Shown in pieces: positions 43,732-58,700 of a DNA stretch of 64,000 nt. Positions within the stretch are counted from its first letter, which is position 1, and every line of letters starts with the position of its first letter. The position numbers and the translations under genes were made by a program. This DNA is from Opisthocomus hoazin. Its lineage: Eukaryota > Chordata > Aves > Opisthocomiformes > Opisthocomidae. Location of the stretch: the NCBI RefSeq assembly GCF_030867145.1, contig NC_134415.1, forward strand, positions 17,648,417 through 17,712,416. The letters run 5' to 3'. Under the pieces are notes generated by a model. It saw nothing but the letters and a program-made list of their open reading frames with translations. It made no database searches and was not told where the DNA came from.

Positions 43732-46700
43732 ATGAAGAGAAGGACAGAGCCTGAATTTAGCAGCCCCCAAAAGAAGCAGAAGAAGAGGGTAGAAGACTTG
43801 GGATTAACCCTCAGTTCTACTTCAGATGATGAAACTCAATTTAGTAATCATACTACTCAAGGTAAGGTTGGAGATAAGGTATATGCTGCAGCAAGGAATG
43901 TGAATAATTACTAGGAATTGAGCCCGTGTCTCCTAAATCATAATGGATAGCCTGAACTCCAAGGACATAGTCTCTCTTTAGGAGAAAAACTACCTTATTT
44001 CTGTTCATAAACTTGGATTCGTGTGAATTTTTTTAAGCTTTTTTAAAATCTCATGTGAACAGTTTGGTCTGGGAATTGTATGAATTCAGACACAGAAAAT
44101 AGAACTTGAGGTAAATGACAAGTGCATGGTCCAAAGCTGTAAAGATTCTTGTAGTATACAAGCAGCATTAACCTTTTCAGCCTCAGCAGTTATTTCTCTT
44201 TTGGAAACTTTCAGTAGTGAGGAGTTGTGGGCGTTGTGCCATAAAGAAACATCATAATCCCTCTTGTTTAAAAAATAAAAATAAAAACCACCGTACTCTT
44301 ATCACATTTTTGGAGATGGGGGAAATTGAGATGAATACAAAGGGCGGGTTGATTGGGACTCCTGCACTGTAGCACCCTCTCTTTTACTGGTTTGGTGTGA
44401 TTTTTTTGGGGAAGGGGGATCTGTGAGAGCTCACAGGTGTTTGGTGTGAGATGTTTTGAGTTAACTAAATTAATTGACTACTTTTTTTCAAGTCAGACTG
44501 GAGTTTCTCACCTGGAGCTTGGGGTATACCTAAGATGAGGGGAGTGTCCTACCTAATCGGTATCGCTGTTGCGGGGTGCTTTAAACTCTCTCAGTACGGT
44601 ACTTCAGGTTGCCTCATGGTCATGCCTGCTACTTCTGAGTCTTGGGATTTGCTGTGGTTGTAAAGTGTTGGTGAGAGAGGGTCTGAACACATAAAGAAGC
44701 ATCCGTCTTGTGAAAACGGGGGGGAAGGTGTATGGAAGATGAGCGGGTCAGTCTGGGAGTAGTCGCAGTGACAGGGTATGGTGTGTGTACCTGCCTGGCG
44801 AGGCTGGAGCTGAGTGAGGAGGTTAGAGGTGCAGGGTGTGAGAGCTGGGGGAGGGAATGCTGTGTGCATTCTCAGGGCTGAGCTGAAAAATTCCAACCAA
44901 CGTTTTTTTCATCCTTTTTTCCCCCCTTTTGATTATTGAGTTCATATATGGTTCAAAATAGTCTGTGAGTCTTAATGTTTAGGAAATGAGGTGATACAGT
45001 TCAAGGACAACATTTTGGATAGGGTTAATTGTTCAGAGTCTGTTACACCCGTTGTGGTTTCCAGTGAAAGAAAGAAGGTTGGAAGAGAGAAGTGATTTGA
45101 GATCTGATCTCAGCTGAGCACGGCCTAGCAAATGTTAAAAGCAAGAAGAGTTGTGCAGGGACTTTCTTGAGATTTATGTAGCAGTAACTGTATTTGAGGC
45201 ACATCATGAGCCTCTGGAAAATAAGACACAGCTCCAAAGCAGGCAGCAAAGTTAATTGAAGCTGTGTATTAGAGAAGTCAAAAGCAGTAACTGACGCTAA
45301 AGCAAAGTCCTTTGTGATCCTCCTCGTATCTGACAACTCTCTGAAGGAAAGAGAAGCATAGCTTGTGTGACAGACGTTTGAAAATCAAGATGGGTATATA
45401 ATGTTGCAAACACAAGTTAAATCATAGCCTTCCATGTCTTGAGCTGGAAGCCACAAAGGTTGATGCTGTAAAACTCCGGCATAGTAGTTATGTGGGGACA
45501 CAACTCCTGAATCTTAAAAGCTGATAGTTCTGCAGCAAGGATTGAGCACACCTTGGAAGGGTTTTAACTACAGCCGTATATTTCATTTTCACTTTGCTTT
45601 CTTGTAATGGTGTTCCTTTACTACTTCTCCAGTTGTTTCCTGCTATTTCACTGATGCTTTATTTTCCGTAACAGGAAAATACAGAGATCTGTGAGTTGGG
45701 AGAGTAATAATCTGTGTTTTTTCTTAAATCAGCAAAACGTAAGAGAATTTCAATCCTTCTTTCTAGGTGATTGTGTATTTTTTTTAACACTTCTATGGAG
45801 CTAAATAATTCATTTTTAAAGTGATAAACAGACAAGATTAACTGCTAACAGCAGTTTTCTGCATTATCTCAGGGCAATTTACTTAGTTCAACTTCTAGTT
45901 TTATGAAGTAGCACAGAGTGATTTCTAGCACTCGGCAAAAAAGGAGGCTTGAGAGGCAGAGGTCCAATGAAGAGCATGGCTGTGCTTGCTGATGATTGCT
46001 GCTCCAGTAGCCTGTGTGGCCTGCCCCACAGCATTAACTTTAGGGTGACTGATGTGGGGCTAGGCAATTTCAGCAAGGAAATTTGTGCCATTGCTTCGTC
46101 CTGGCAGTGATGTTTCCACAGCAGAAGCAGAAGGACTTGGTGGGTTGTAGGGCCTCCCTTGCTACCCACCTGGTGCAGAGCAGGCTGCGGGACGAATGAG
46201 ATGACTGCCACGATTCCTGCCCAGATCCCAGTTACATCCAGCCCAAAGCAAACGGGTTTAGGCATCTTGCAACTGTAGAGCCACAACGAGGACTGTACAG
46301 CTCGTACAGGCTAGGTTCTTCCCAAGCAGATCCCAGGGTGGGACTGGGCATAGACAGAGCTTTGTTGTTTCGTGCCCGTGAAGGCTCTGCTGCATCAGTT
46401 TCAGGTGACTTTCAAGTGACGAAAGTTTGAGTGGCTGCTGTGTATGGTGGTACATAGTACCGTGATGGGACCATTCACTTGTTTAACTTCTTCCTCAAAC
46501 CTTCGTCTCTGTCAGGGTTTTTTTAAACTAGATTGGTGTCTTCTGATGATATCTTTCACTTGGGTTTGTATGCATCTGAAAAATTGTCTCATTTGCTACA
46601 GTGAACTTATGGACCCTCGCAACTGAGGTGGGTCGTGGGGTCAAACTGAAGTTTAATATGGGGACTAAGGGATTCAAATCTTCTTTCTGCGGTGTTGACC

Positions 46701-49700
46701 ATTTGGTAGATGCTTATGTACGCGGTGTGGATATTTGTTTTAGGAATGTGTTTATACCTGTAGTTAGGTAGGAAACTGAGGAAAATCCAGTATGTCTTAT
46801 CAAGGTGTCAGTAACTGTCATTATTCTTGGGATAGAATCTCTGTGGACTTTCTCAGCTCCTCAGCATCGTTGCAAAGGTCAGGCACACCACAGTGTACTA
46901 TTGTAGCCATGCTGTGGCCTGCTCTGCTGCTGGAGTGGGGTTTACTTGGCCCTTTGCGGGGCCTGGAATCCGTTGGCTGGGAGAGGCTCAGTGTGTCCCA
47001 GAGACAAAGGGGCAGATAACCAGGTGTTGGTTCCACAGGGTGTTTTGTATTACCCCTGTGTGCTTCCTGTAGCACATCTGCGATACTGAAGTGTCCTCTC
47101 TATGTGTGTGTTGAGAGGATTTATCGAGTCATATTGTATAGTACTTAATGTGATTACTGAGATGTCTTCCGTTTTCTTTTTATTTTCATACTCACTGTTC
47201 TCACTTTTTTATTATTGTTTTCAGAGTCTTCCAGTAGCAGCAGTGGGTCTGACAGTGAGAACGATGAAAAAAGACCAGTCTTCAGCAATGAGTTTAAACA
47301 AGACTCTCTTGTGGAGGGTACTTCATCTCGCTACTCAATGTATAACAGTGTCTCCCAAAAGCTCATGGTAGGTCAAAACAGCTTTGGACCGAACTATTAA
47401 GACCTCATGAGAGCAAAGTGGAAAGACCAGTCTCTTTTAAGAGATCTTGATTCTGATACTCTTTGTAGCAGGGTTTTCTGCTTCTCTGAGTCAGCTACTG
47501 AGCAACTGGGGGAGGCTGAGAGAGCTTGGTTGAAGGGGATCTGTTAAAAAAGAAAGATGTTTCATTGTCAAGGCCTGGGAGCAGGAAGGTGAATGTGAAG
47601 GGAAGGATCTCTGGGTCAGGCAGCTTGCTGAGCTTGGAAGAAAAGAGTCCCACCATGTGTTATTTTGCAATGCTTGGGTTAACCAATACCTTGTAAGAAA
47701 GACCTTAACAAATTCTGTGATTGACATTAATTTGGTTGGTCTTGGAGGCTGGCTGGCATACCCTTGTAGAATTATTACCTTAATTATTAAGGTATGTCTT
47801 TTTCTTTCAAGCAGTGTCAGTTTGCTTTACGCAGGGCCAGAAGTTTCTTGGAAAGGCCAGGAGTTGTGAACGATAGTGACTGTGATAACTAAACTTTGAA
47901 GGTGATTGCCAGCCCCTTGATTGCACAGTGTTAGTGTGGGGAAGAAAGTACTTTTAAGAAGTTCTAAGAAAATGGTTGACTGTTTCTTTCTCATGGTAGT
48001 CCCAAACTCAGCAACTTGTTCCTGGCAATAATAGGCTGAAGAGGAGTATCTTTCGGTGCACAGTGTTACACTTATTTCTTGATGCAAACTTCACCACTGT
48101 GGTATCGCGAGCATCTCATAATCCTGAAAGAATTTCCATTCTTGATGACAGAGAAACAAAAATATTGTTTCCAAGGGCAGTAGAGAAGATGAGATCTGTA
48201 GTTGTGTATTACTTGAAATGTGACAGGAAGTTTGGGACTTGATGGGGGACTGAATTTGGGTCTCCTTTTGTTCTGTGCTGCTGCTGTACTCACAGGAGCA
48301 GGGGTCAGCAATCTTTCCATGGTGGTGGGCCAGCTTGTACCTGCCTTTGCCAAGCTAGAAGTTCAGTCGTCTTCTAGAAGCTGGGAAGTGCTAGCTGCTA
48401 CTAGGAGTGAGAACAGGGAGATACGGCCTCTCAAGGAGGTGGAATGCTGCTGACCAGCAGGATCATACCCCTACATGAAAAAAGAACCTTCAGCTCTTGC
48501 TGAATTCAAAACTTGGTGCGATCCAGAGGCTGAGAGTTGCTGATTGTGCCTCCCTGTAGATAAATCCTGTTGCTGGTAATTTAGAAACTATCCACGTGCA
48601 TTTTTGGCACTGGGCTGCAGTTTGCTGGTTCTAGCACAAGACTGTCTTTCACTTGGAGAGTTCTTACCTAAGCCAGCTGGAATGTGTGCTTTCAATCACC
48701 TCAGTACAGGAGCTTTTACTGCGGAATTTCTGAGGCTTTCATTTGTAAAGCCTCATAAATTTGAATATAAAGATTGATGTAGTATCAAGTCTGGTTGAAC
48801 GATCTGGTAGGATTAGGTAAGCAAAACGAAAATAGTCCTCGATTAGTAGATGTTCAAAATTCTGTCCTCAGAAAACCAGTATGTAACAGGGTCAGTGGCT
48901 GTCACATTTGGTGTAGGTATTTCAAGGTCTGATTCAGAGCCAGGTAGCCAAGGCATAACACCATGTACCTTTGTATGAAACCTGTCAGATGTATTGTGTT
49001 GTTTCTCATACAGATTGGTAATAACATTTTTGTTGCTTCTCACAGGAAGGAGTATATGGATAACATTCGTTCAAAGGGAAACTTAAAGTCTTTTATTTAC
49101 TTACTGTCTTGTAGATGCATACTGGAGGGAGTGAAATTGACTGCATTCGTGGTTTTTGTTGTTGTTCTCTTGTTGCTAAAATTTGTGAAGAGAAAAGCCT
49201 GAAAAACTAGCAGTTAATGAACATATTTCTTTTAACCTAAGAGACGGGAATGTATCTTAGGAGCAGTGCGTCTTGCATTGCTCCTCTGAGTTTTAGGTGA
49301 AGTTTTAACTGATGCTTGAAATGTATGTGAGTGCTTGTTCACAACAAAAAATATTGTCACAGCATGAATTTTTTCCTGTGCCAGCATCTTTTGTTTTATG
49401 AACCTTCCATGCTTACTGAACACTGTGATGAATGGCTCCAGGCTCCTCACTACTACTCCCTCTGCGCAGGCTGTTCCTACATTACTGAACCTTTTGTAAT
49501 TTGCTGTTGTTTCAGACATCATTCTTTGGATCTGTTTTTCTTGTGTCTTGCCTCAGTGGAGTGAACTCAGTATGAAGTCCTGAAAGCCACAACGGAGCTT
49601 AAAAATGCTTAATGTCTTCAAGTCACTTCGGGGTGATATGCCATTTTCCTTGCTAGTCTTTGTCCTCAGTAGTAGTACATACGCTAAAGTTCAGTTGGCT

Positions 49701-52700
49701 CAGTGTGCTCCCTTTGCTTTTTTTGTAGGCCAAGATGGGCTTCCGGGAAGGAGAAGGTCTGGGAAAATATGGCCAAGGCAGGAAGGATATTGTTGAGGCC
49801 TCCAGTCAGAAGGGTAGGAGAGGCTTTGGGCTGACCCTCAAAGGATTTGATGGGGAGCTCAATATTGATTGGCAGGATGAGCCAGAGGTAAGTACTTCCT
49901 GTTTTGAATCCCTTTTCTGTTGCTGTGTTCAGGATTTGCCCTCTGGAAATAATGTTGAGTGTTGTCTGATACAACTGGCTACCATGAAGTGGCTCTGTTG
50001 GGTAGACCCAGTCCTTATTTTGTCCCAGAACAGCATGGCAAAAGTTGTTTTCCGTCGCATGTGTTAGTGTTCTGGTGTTAAATTGGTTTCAGATGGATTG
50101 TTGCTCTGGTCTGTAGGATTTATTTCTGAGTTTTCAGTAGTGAATATGATCGAAAATTTTTATCAAGCTCTTTTGGGTTTGCCATTTTTATTTTGTGTAT
50201 CATTTTTCATGCCTGTGTAGGTGATATTTTTTAAAAAAATCTTTCCTGGGTGTGTTTAATAGTCTCAAATAAAGTGCTCAGATGATCTGTTCCTGTGTCT
50301 TTCAAGCTTTTCAACAGGGAAGAACACTGGGAAATAGAAATAGATGTTGTCAGGAAAGTAAAGCCCAGTTTTGATATGATTTGGTGCAAAACGGCTGTTG
50401 TATGTTTGTATTTAAAAACTAAAAAACAAATCACAACACTGAATCCTAGGGATCTGGCAGCTGGAGAGTAAGCCAGAAGGTCTCAGCCATTGTTAGTCAA
50501 AGGCAGGGAAACTTGTCATGTATGGCGCATGTTATAGTACTTTGCTCTCCATTCTTTGAAATGTTTTCTGCAGTTGATATCAGAGGTTATTCCTTGAGAG
50601 CTACAAATTTGAGACTTGTTCTGTAGGCTCATTGGTTTGGGTCTCATTTTCCAGTGTGTTTCTACAGCTCACAGCAGTTAAGTGTTACGTGTGATTAACC
50701 CATGTGGATGATACTACTCTAATAAATAAGAAGGTTAGTAGGTCTTAGCAGCCTCTCTTTGTGGAGGAGTAGCATCACTTTGATCTTAACTGCTGTAACA
50801 ATTCCTTCTGAAGATTGTAAAAATTGTTCAAAGCCTCAATTAAGTTTTGAAATGAGGGAGTCTTTCAGAAAGAACTGGGAGAAAGAAGGTGTAAAGCGCC
50901 ATCGGGAAGTGTGGCTTTTTGGCAACTGCCTCTTTTGCAGTGTCTCTTAAAACGTAACTTGAGAGTACTAGGCTTTTGCTTTGTCCTGATCATTTATCAG
51001 ACTCTAATGAGAAGAAACTAGTGTGGGATTTTTTTGAGGCAGAGGGGTTGTTTGTTTATTTGGTGTTTTTTTTTTAATTCTAAATCCAAACAAGTAAGAC
51101 ATGTTTTAGTCTGGGAGAAAAAACCTCTGTTGTTGGCCCTAAAGTCATGTTATACGCCCTTATGCTAGTATTGGGAGGCAAACTTTTGGGAGCAATCGAT
51201 TGTTATATTTGGCTAGCAAAAACATCTTTGGCTCTTCCCATGTCTTGTGTTTGCAGCCCAGTGCCTATGAAGAGGTGGACTGGTGCCTCGAGTGTACAAC
51301 GGAAATCCCTGATGCCCAGGAGCTGAAGGAGTGGATGACTGTGGGGAAGGTAATTTTTTAGATTTCAGTACTTACCAGTCTAGGATGACGCAGGACTACT
51401 CGGCCTGAAACAATTGCCTTGTCAAGGAGCTGTAGAATAACCTAGGCTGAAGGGAACCTCTGGAGATTGCTGGTGCACCTTCCTGCTTAGAGCAGGTCCA
51501 ACTCCATCAGATTGCTCCAGGCCTTGATTGGTTGAGTTTTGAGTATCTACAAGGATGGAAATTTCACAGCCTGTTCAGGCATCTGTTTCAGTGTTTGGTA
51601 ACCCAGCTGACAAAAGAAAACTTCCACATGGCTAACTAATTGTGTTGCAGCTTGTGTCCATTGTTTCTGGTCCTAGCACTGTCCATCTCTAAGTGTCTGT
51701 ATCAGTCTTCTCTATTTCCTGCCATTAGGTACTTGTAGACAGCAATAGTATCTCCCTTTCTCTGTTCTGTACAAACGGTTCTCCCTTGTCGTACACCAGG
51801 TGCTTCTGCACCCTTGTCATCTTGGTGGCCCTTTTGCTGGGCTGGCTGCAATGTCTGTTGTGTACTGGAGAGGGCTAAACTGAATGCAGTATTCCACATG
51901 TGATCTCAAGGTCCTAACGGGAGAATAATTCCTCAGCCTGCTGGCTACGCTTTTGCTAATACAGCCTAGTATGTGTTGGCAGCCTTCATCCATTACTGGT
52001 TGCATTCTGAAATGACTGATACCATGTTTGCTAATTTCTATCTGTTCTCGTCCTGTTCCAGAGGAAGATGATGATTGAAGATGAAACAGAGTTCTGTAGT
52101 GAAGAGCTTTTGCGTAATGTCCTGCAGTGCAAGGTGAGTCCTCCTCTTCAGAGAGGAACTGAAGTTTTGGGGAAGCAAGTGAAATAGATAATTGAAGAGG
52201 ATTGAGTAGTTCACTTAGGTGACTGGCAAGAGCTCAGAATGTCCTCTTCCACCTGCGTGCCACTGGTATGACTTAGCGTCCTGGTTGTTACTGTCTGTTC
52301 AGCAACCTGTTTTGCACATCGGCCTTCAAAGAGGTGAATGAAAACATTCGCCATTTCTTAGTCCAGCTGAAAGGCTGAAGACTTGAATAAGCTAAGGAAA
52401 TCAGCTCCCTTTCTTCTCTTGTGTGTTCCATCTTCCTGCCTAGATTTCATCATGCCCTTGTAAGTTGCAGGAGAGTGTGAGTGTGTGTGTACGTGTGAGG
52501 GAAACACCTTAGGCTGGGACTGCTTTTGAGGTGGCTAACCTCATTATCAGGCTCTGGGGCTATCAGTACAGAATTCTTCAGTGTCGCTACATTTGATTAA
52601 GAACTGGCGTGGCTTAGAAGAATAGTGAATATCATGTGGCAGATAAACATTCTGTACTGGTGAGCCAAACCCTGCACAGAGTTTGCTGTCAAAGGAGAGA

Positions 52701-55700
52701 GAACCATGAGGACAGGAAATGCTCATGCCTGCCTATCCCTCAAGCCTGTGCCAGGTCCAGCTCAATTTTGTTTCTGTTTGTGCAGAGTGTATTTGATGAG
52801 CTGGATGGAGAAGAAATGCGTCGAGCCCGGACAAGGTCTAACCCCTATGAAATGATCCGTGGAGTTTTCTTCTTGAACAGGTTTGCAGAACTTCTGATAG
52901 TGTAGCCCCTTTCCCATTTATGTCCACTTCTAGCCTTGGGAGCCAAGGTTGAAACTTAATAGGTCCCTATTTATATGTTCACAGGGCTGCAATGAAGATG
53001 GCAAATATGGACCATGTCTTCGACTACATGTTTACAAACCCTAAGGACTTCCATGGGGTGAGGGCCTCTACTTAACTTTCAAACAGCAGTGCTTTATCAG
53101 AAAGTGGAGAAGGTGGGGAGAAAGGAGAATCTTTAGGGAAGAATTCTAGCTGGGAAAACAGGTGCTTGAAAGAGGCTTCTCTGACTGAGTAGTGCAGTTT
53201 ATGGTGTACCTGGTTTGACTGATGGGAGCTGTTACTGGGTCAGTAGAATTTCCTCAGTTTCCTTTTGCAGAGGCCCTTGATAAAGGAGCGAGATGCAGAG
53301 CTGCTCTACTTTGCTGATGTGTGTGCTGGCCCCGGAGGCTTCTCTGAGTATGTCTTGTGGAGGAGGAAGTGGCATGCGAAAGGATTTGGCATGACCTTGA
53401 AAGGACCAAATGATTTTAAACTAGAGGACTTCTATTCTGCTTCTAGTGAGCTCTTTGAACCTTATTATGGTATGTAGTGCATGCGTGAGCGTTACCTGAT
53501 GTTTTTGCTTGTGCTGCAGGCTCCGTATCAGGAGCAGGGCTGGTATTGATACCAGCATGGGGATCTGAGAGAAGCCTGTTTGTAGGGAACCGCTTTGCAA
53601 AGTAGAAGGGGGCTGTCATCTGAGCAAGGGGTGGAGATTGGTGAGCTTGTGTATAAAGTCACATTTCTGCATTTATTCCCAGCCTGCCCTGGGAATGTGT
53701 GTCCTTGAGTGCTTTGCTTGTCTGAAAATAGTAGAGTGCTTTAAGAACATTTGACAATATTTCCCCACTTCACTGATGTCAGCCTGAAACACAGTGAGTG
53801 AGATGACTTCTCACAGAATCACAGGATGGTTTGGGTTGGAAGGGACATTACAGATCATCTCATTCCACCCCCCCTGCCGTGGGCAGGGACACCTTCCACT
53901 AGACCAGGTTGCTCACAGCCCCATCCAGCCTGGCCTTGAACACTGCTAGAGAGGGGGCATCCGCAGCTTCTCTGGGCAATCTGTTCCAGTGCCTCACCAC
54001 CCTCACAGTAAAGAATTTCTTCCTTATATCTAATATAAACCTACCCTCTTTCAGTTTAAAACCATTATCCCTCATCCTGTCACTACTCTCTTTGACAAAG
54101 AGTTCCTCCCTATCTTTCCTGTAGGCCTGCTTTAAGTCCTGCTGTAAGGCCTCCCCAGGGCCTTCTCTTCTGTAGGGTAAACAACCTTGCTCTCTCATCC
54201 TGCCCTCACAGGGGAGGTGCTCCAGCCCCCTGTCTTTCCCAAAGATCTGTTAGCAGAGCCGGAGATACAAACTTACTTGCCTGACTGGCAGTGTGCTTCT
54301 GTATCAGACCTCCCTAGCTCTGTTTTGACAGTTGATTGTGGGCTCTTAGTATAAGATATATAAACCAGATTTGGGCTAGATGCTGCAACTGAATCACTGA
54401 CTAAATGAGCTGCTTAATCCAAAGAGGTTTAAGCTAACAGGCTTTACCTTTCTTTGAGACAGATTAAGCAGGTGTACACAGACAATTGCTGCATCTCACC
54501 TCATGGATGGTAACTTGTTAAGCTTGCTGATATGTTTGAGCTCTCTTATCTATCTGCATAGCCTCTAGGAACGGGAAGGGGGAAGGGAAATACAAGGCTT
54601 GCTAGTATTCCTGCTTCGTATTTCAGACTGTAGAAAGGAAACTGCAGTGGGACTGTCTTGTAGAGAAGAGGGTTTGCTTTTCTGTTGTTGTGCTTCCTTC
54701 CCCCCCCCACTCTGACTCTTGTTGACTGCCACTTCTGACACCTGAGCTTGAACTCTTAGAGAATGGTTAGCGCTTGAGGATTAGATCTGTTAAAGAGAAG
54801 GTTCATGGCAAGGGCAGCAAGGCAGACAAACACATTGCTCTAACGGTTGCAGCATTTGGATCTTCATAACTCACTGCAGACTGGTGTTCTCATGGAGAGA
54901 AGGAGATACCTGGAGAAATGAATAGCCCAATGACTTTGATGCATTAACTTGATCCCTTTCTGTCTGTTCCGCTATAAAGTCTAGTGAGATGTGTACAAAC
55001 TCTCTTCCAGTGATGTGAAGGAAGTAGACTGCTGTGATATCTGTGTTGTGAAGAATGGTAAATTCTAACATCACTTCACTTACTGACAGGATGATTGATG
55101 AGGAATTTAGTTATCGAAGTGCTACTATGCATCCTGATCTCTGCTGCTTTCTAGTCCTCCAGTTCAGTTAATAGAAGCTGTAGTTAGAGAAGATTTATAG
55201 GGACTAATACCAAGTAGAAGTTCAGGCTTCTTCAAAGTCAGAATTGGTGAGCTCTAGAATACAGCTTTGATTAGATTTCTGGAACACCAACTGGGGGGAC
55301 AATGTACCTCTATTTAAAATAGAGCCATATGGGAAAACTACGAACATTCATGCACAAACCCTATTTCCCTTTCCCTACTTCCTTTATAAATTTGTTCACG
55401 GGGGTTTTTTTGGGGTTGCTTTTTTAAATTCCAGATGACATTGTGTTTCTTTGGAATGATTTGAATTCTTAGTAGAAGGTTGCCAATGCGCAATGTAAAT
55501 AATGTTGTCTTGTCTGTCAAAACATGTTATTAACAGTTGAGGTGTGCAGTGAACCTTACATTTTTAGTAGGTTCAGGTATGTGTCCTTCCTACTTGGATG
55601 GGAATATTATATTGTCATGTAGTCAGTTCTCATCTCAGGAGAGATGTTTTGTGTTTTGCTGAGGCTAATGTACAACTCATCTTTTGAGCATGGTTATTAT

Positions 55701-58700
55701 ATGGCTTTGTTTAGCCCTGACCACACAATCTGAATAATTTTCCTAAATTAACAAGCATCTCAGTGGTGAACAAGGGAATGTGTTAATGTTTTTTCGCCTG
55801 TCAAGGTCTATGTAATTTCTGACTAAATGTTGATTGAATACAGTAGATCACCTGCACATACTGATCTTTTGTCTGTACTTGCAAACATGTTAGTAATTAT
55901 CTCCTCTTTTTCCCTTAGGGGAGGGAGGGATTGATGGAGATGGAGACATCACTCGCCCAGAGAACATTACTGCTTTCCGGAATTTTGTTTTGGACAATAC
56001 TGATCACAAGGGGGTGCATTTCTTAATGGCTGATGGGGTTGGTTCATTTTTTTTTCTTCCCGCACTGATGATCAAAACTGATACCTCAGTCTCCCTATAG
56101 TAGGATATTTGTCATGTGTCCATAGTTACAATGTGAAATTCTTCAAGGCTTGCTGTTAAAATTCCTGGTGGCAGTGGTTTTTTTTATGTTAAAGAAACAG
56201 AAGTTGTCACAAGTCTATGATTTAGCTGTACAGAATCCTTTGCTTGACCAACAGATTTGTGGAGATATTAATCATATGCTATGTACTTTGCAGGGTTTCT
56301 CAGTGGAGGGTCAGGAGAATCTGCAAGAAATCCTAAGCAAACAGCTCATGCTTTGCCAGTTCCTTACAGCACTGTCCATTGTCCGGACAGGTATGTTTTA
56401 TCCATTAATCTTCTTCCTCCTTCTCTAAGGTGTGGGTGGCTTTGTGGAAGGATGCTGTACAATTTTATTAATATGTCATGAAGGCTGCTCTGCAGTGAGG
56501 CTAAACTGCACAGAATTGAGTGTGTATGCATACATTCTGAGATGGTCATCACAAAGTGAAGAGAACTGGGGCAGGAAAACAATCTATGTCTATTTTGTTT
56601 TTAATTAAAAGCATGGTGTAAAATGCATTAGTTTAAAGCTCTTACAACGTGTAATGTTATGTAGTTGTCTTGGGCTAAGATCACTAGTGTGATAACTGGA
56701 CAGTGTATCTGAGTTCTATGGTAATAGCTGGACCAGCTGCTTCCTAAGTATTCTAGTGAGCTGGTTAGAACAGAGAATGGTGTTCATCCAGTTCATCCTC
56801 CCTCTAACTTGTGGCTTTTCTCCCTTAAATTTGCTGTCTTTGTGATCAGAACGAGATGATGTCTCATGTTTTCTTAGCCGTACTTCATTGTTCCCAAACG
56901 ATGGACGTTACAGCTGTACCTGGTGTTGATGACTCTTCTGCTGAGTTTAGTCATCATTTGGCACTAACCTAGAAGATAGGAGCGCTCATTATGTTATCAT
57001 TTATCTTGTGCCCTGTGTTTAGAAGTACCTGAGGCAGTGATCTACTTAGCAATAGTCTCAAATGTAATATGGTGAAAGGAGCAACCTTCTTTAAGCCTTT
57101 CCTGTCTGGGTAGATATAGCTCTGTAAAACTGACTGCCTTTTGCTTGGGGAAATTCAAAATCTTGCTTGAAGGCAAGGGACGACATAAAGTCTTTTCTTT
57201 CTAGATGGTGAGTTATGCTGTTTAGGTAATATCTGTTTTTTCCTGTAGCCTGAAGTTTCTTACTGCACGTATTGGAGCTCCTCTTCTGTTGAGGCTTTTG
57301 CATAGCATGCTACCATGCCGCAGGGCATGGTTTGGGCCTGGAAGGGGAGGATGAGGGGTGGACAGCGTGTGTTTGCTCTTGAGACGGCACACATACTGGT
57401 TTGATCCTGGTCAGGGAAATGCTTTTTCTTTTTGCTGCAGAGACATGGGGAAGATGCTTCATGGAGCCCCATTGGCCCACTTAATGGAAGTGTTTTAGAT
57501 GCTGTTCGTTGTACAGAACCACTTGTATCATTTCTGCAGAAGAGAAAGTTACTGAGGTGTCTTGTATCTCCTTGTTTCCTTATAATCTGCTGGTATCGGT
57601 GTGCTTCCTCTCTTTTTTTTCCAGGAGGACATTTTGTCTGCAAGACCTTTGACCTGTTTACTCCGTTCAGCGTGGGGCTTGTTTATCTGTTGTATTGCTG
57701 CTTTGAGCGAGTGTGCATCTTCAAACCTGTGACCAGCCGCCCTGCTAACTCAGAGAGGTGAGATTCTTGAGCATGAGGGACTACTAAGGAAACTTTGTCC
57801 TCTAAATACAGTGATAGATGGGTTTGGGTAAGTCTAGTGGAAGCTCTGTGACCTCACTCAATTGGCAACTGTCTTGGAGGAAGAAACATTTTAGATCCTT
57901 AGCAAATTATGATGTTTTGCAAGGTAAAGAAGGTATTTGCCAAATTACCTTTCTAGGGAGAAGGCAGTGGAACAAAATTCTGTTTTGCATGAAACTACAG
58001 TTCCGGTGAAGCTAGAGCATATTATGTGTGTTACCATTGTATCTGTCAAGTTTAGCAGAATTTATTTACTACTTGAGGTAGATCTGTGGGGTTTTTCAGT
58101 AGGGTTGAGTTTCCCAGTCTTTCCAGAGAGTAGAAAATGATGTGTAATGACTTTGTGATAGGTGAGATTGTACCTTCCTAGGGATACCCAGGAGGAAAGA
58201 AATACTGGGATTTAGGGAACTGTCCAAACAATGGGAAAGTGGTGGGAAAGTTGACTGTGGAAGAACTGAACCCACATGACCTCTTTGCCTTGCTCTGCAG
58301 GTATGTGATATGCAAAGGATTAAAGCTAGGGATTGATGATGTGCGGGACTATCTCTTCACGGTGAACATTAGGCTCAACCAGCTGCGCAACTCTGATGTG
58401 GATGTGAATCTTGTTGTCCCATTGAATGTGATCAAAGGCGACCAGGATTTCTACGATTACATTGTCCAATCCAATGAAAAGTGAGTGCCCATGGGCAATG
58501 AGGGCTGCTGGCTGTAGGCAGGTTAGCCAGTGTGGCTTTCAGTTGTTGCTTTTTGCACACATGGAGGTACTTTTTGATGCTGCTACACTGCTCTGCTTTG
58601 GCTCCCCGAGAGGCTTAAGCAGACCAGAGGGACCCTGTGGAGAGAGAGAGAGAGGAATGCTCTATACTGTTAGTGGCTGTTTGGCCTCTGAGTACTGTGT

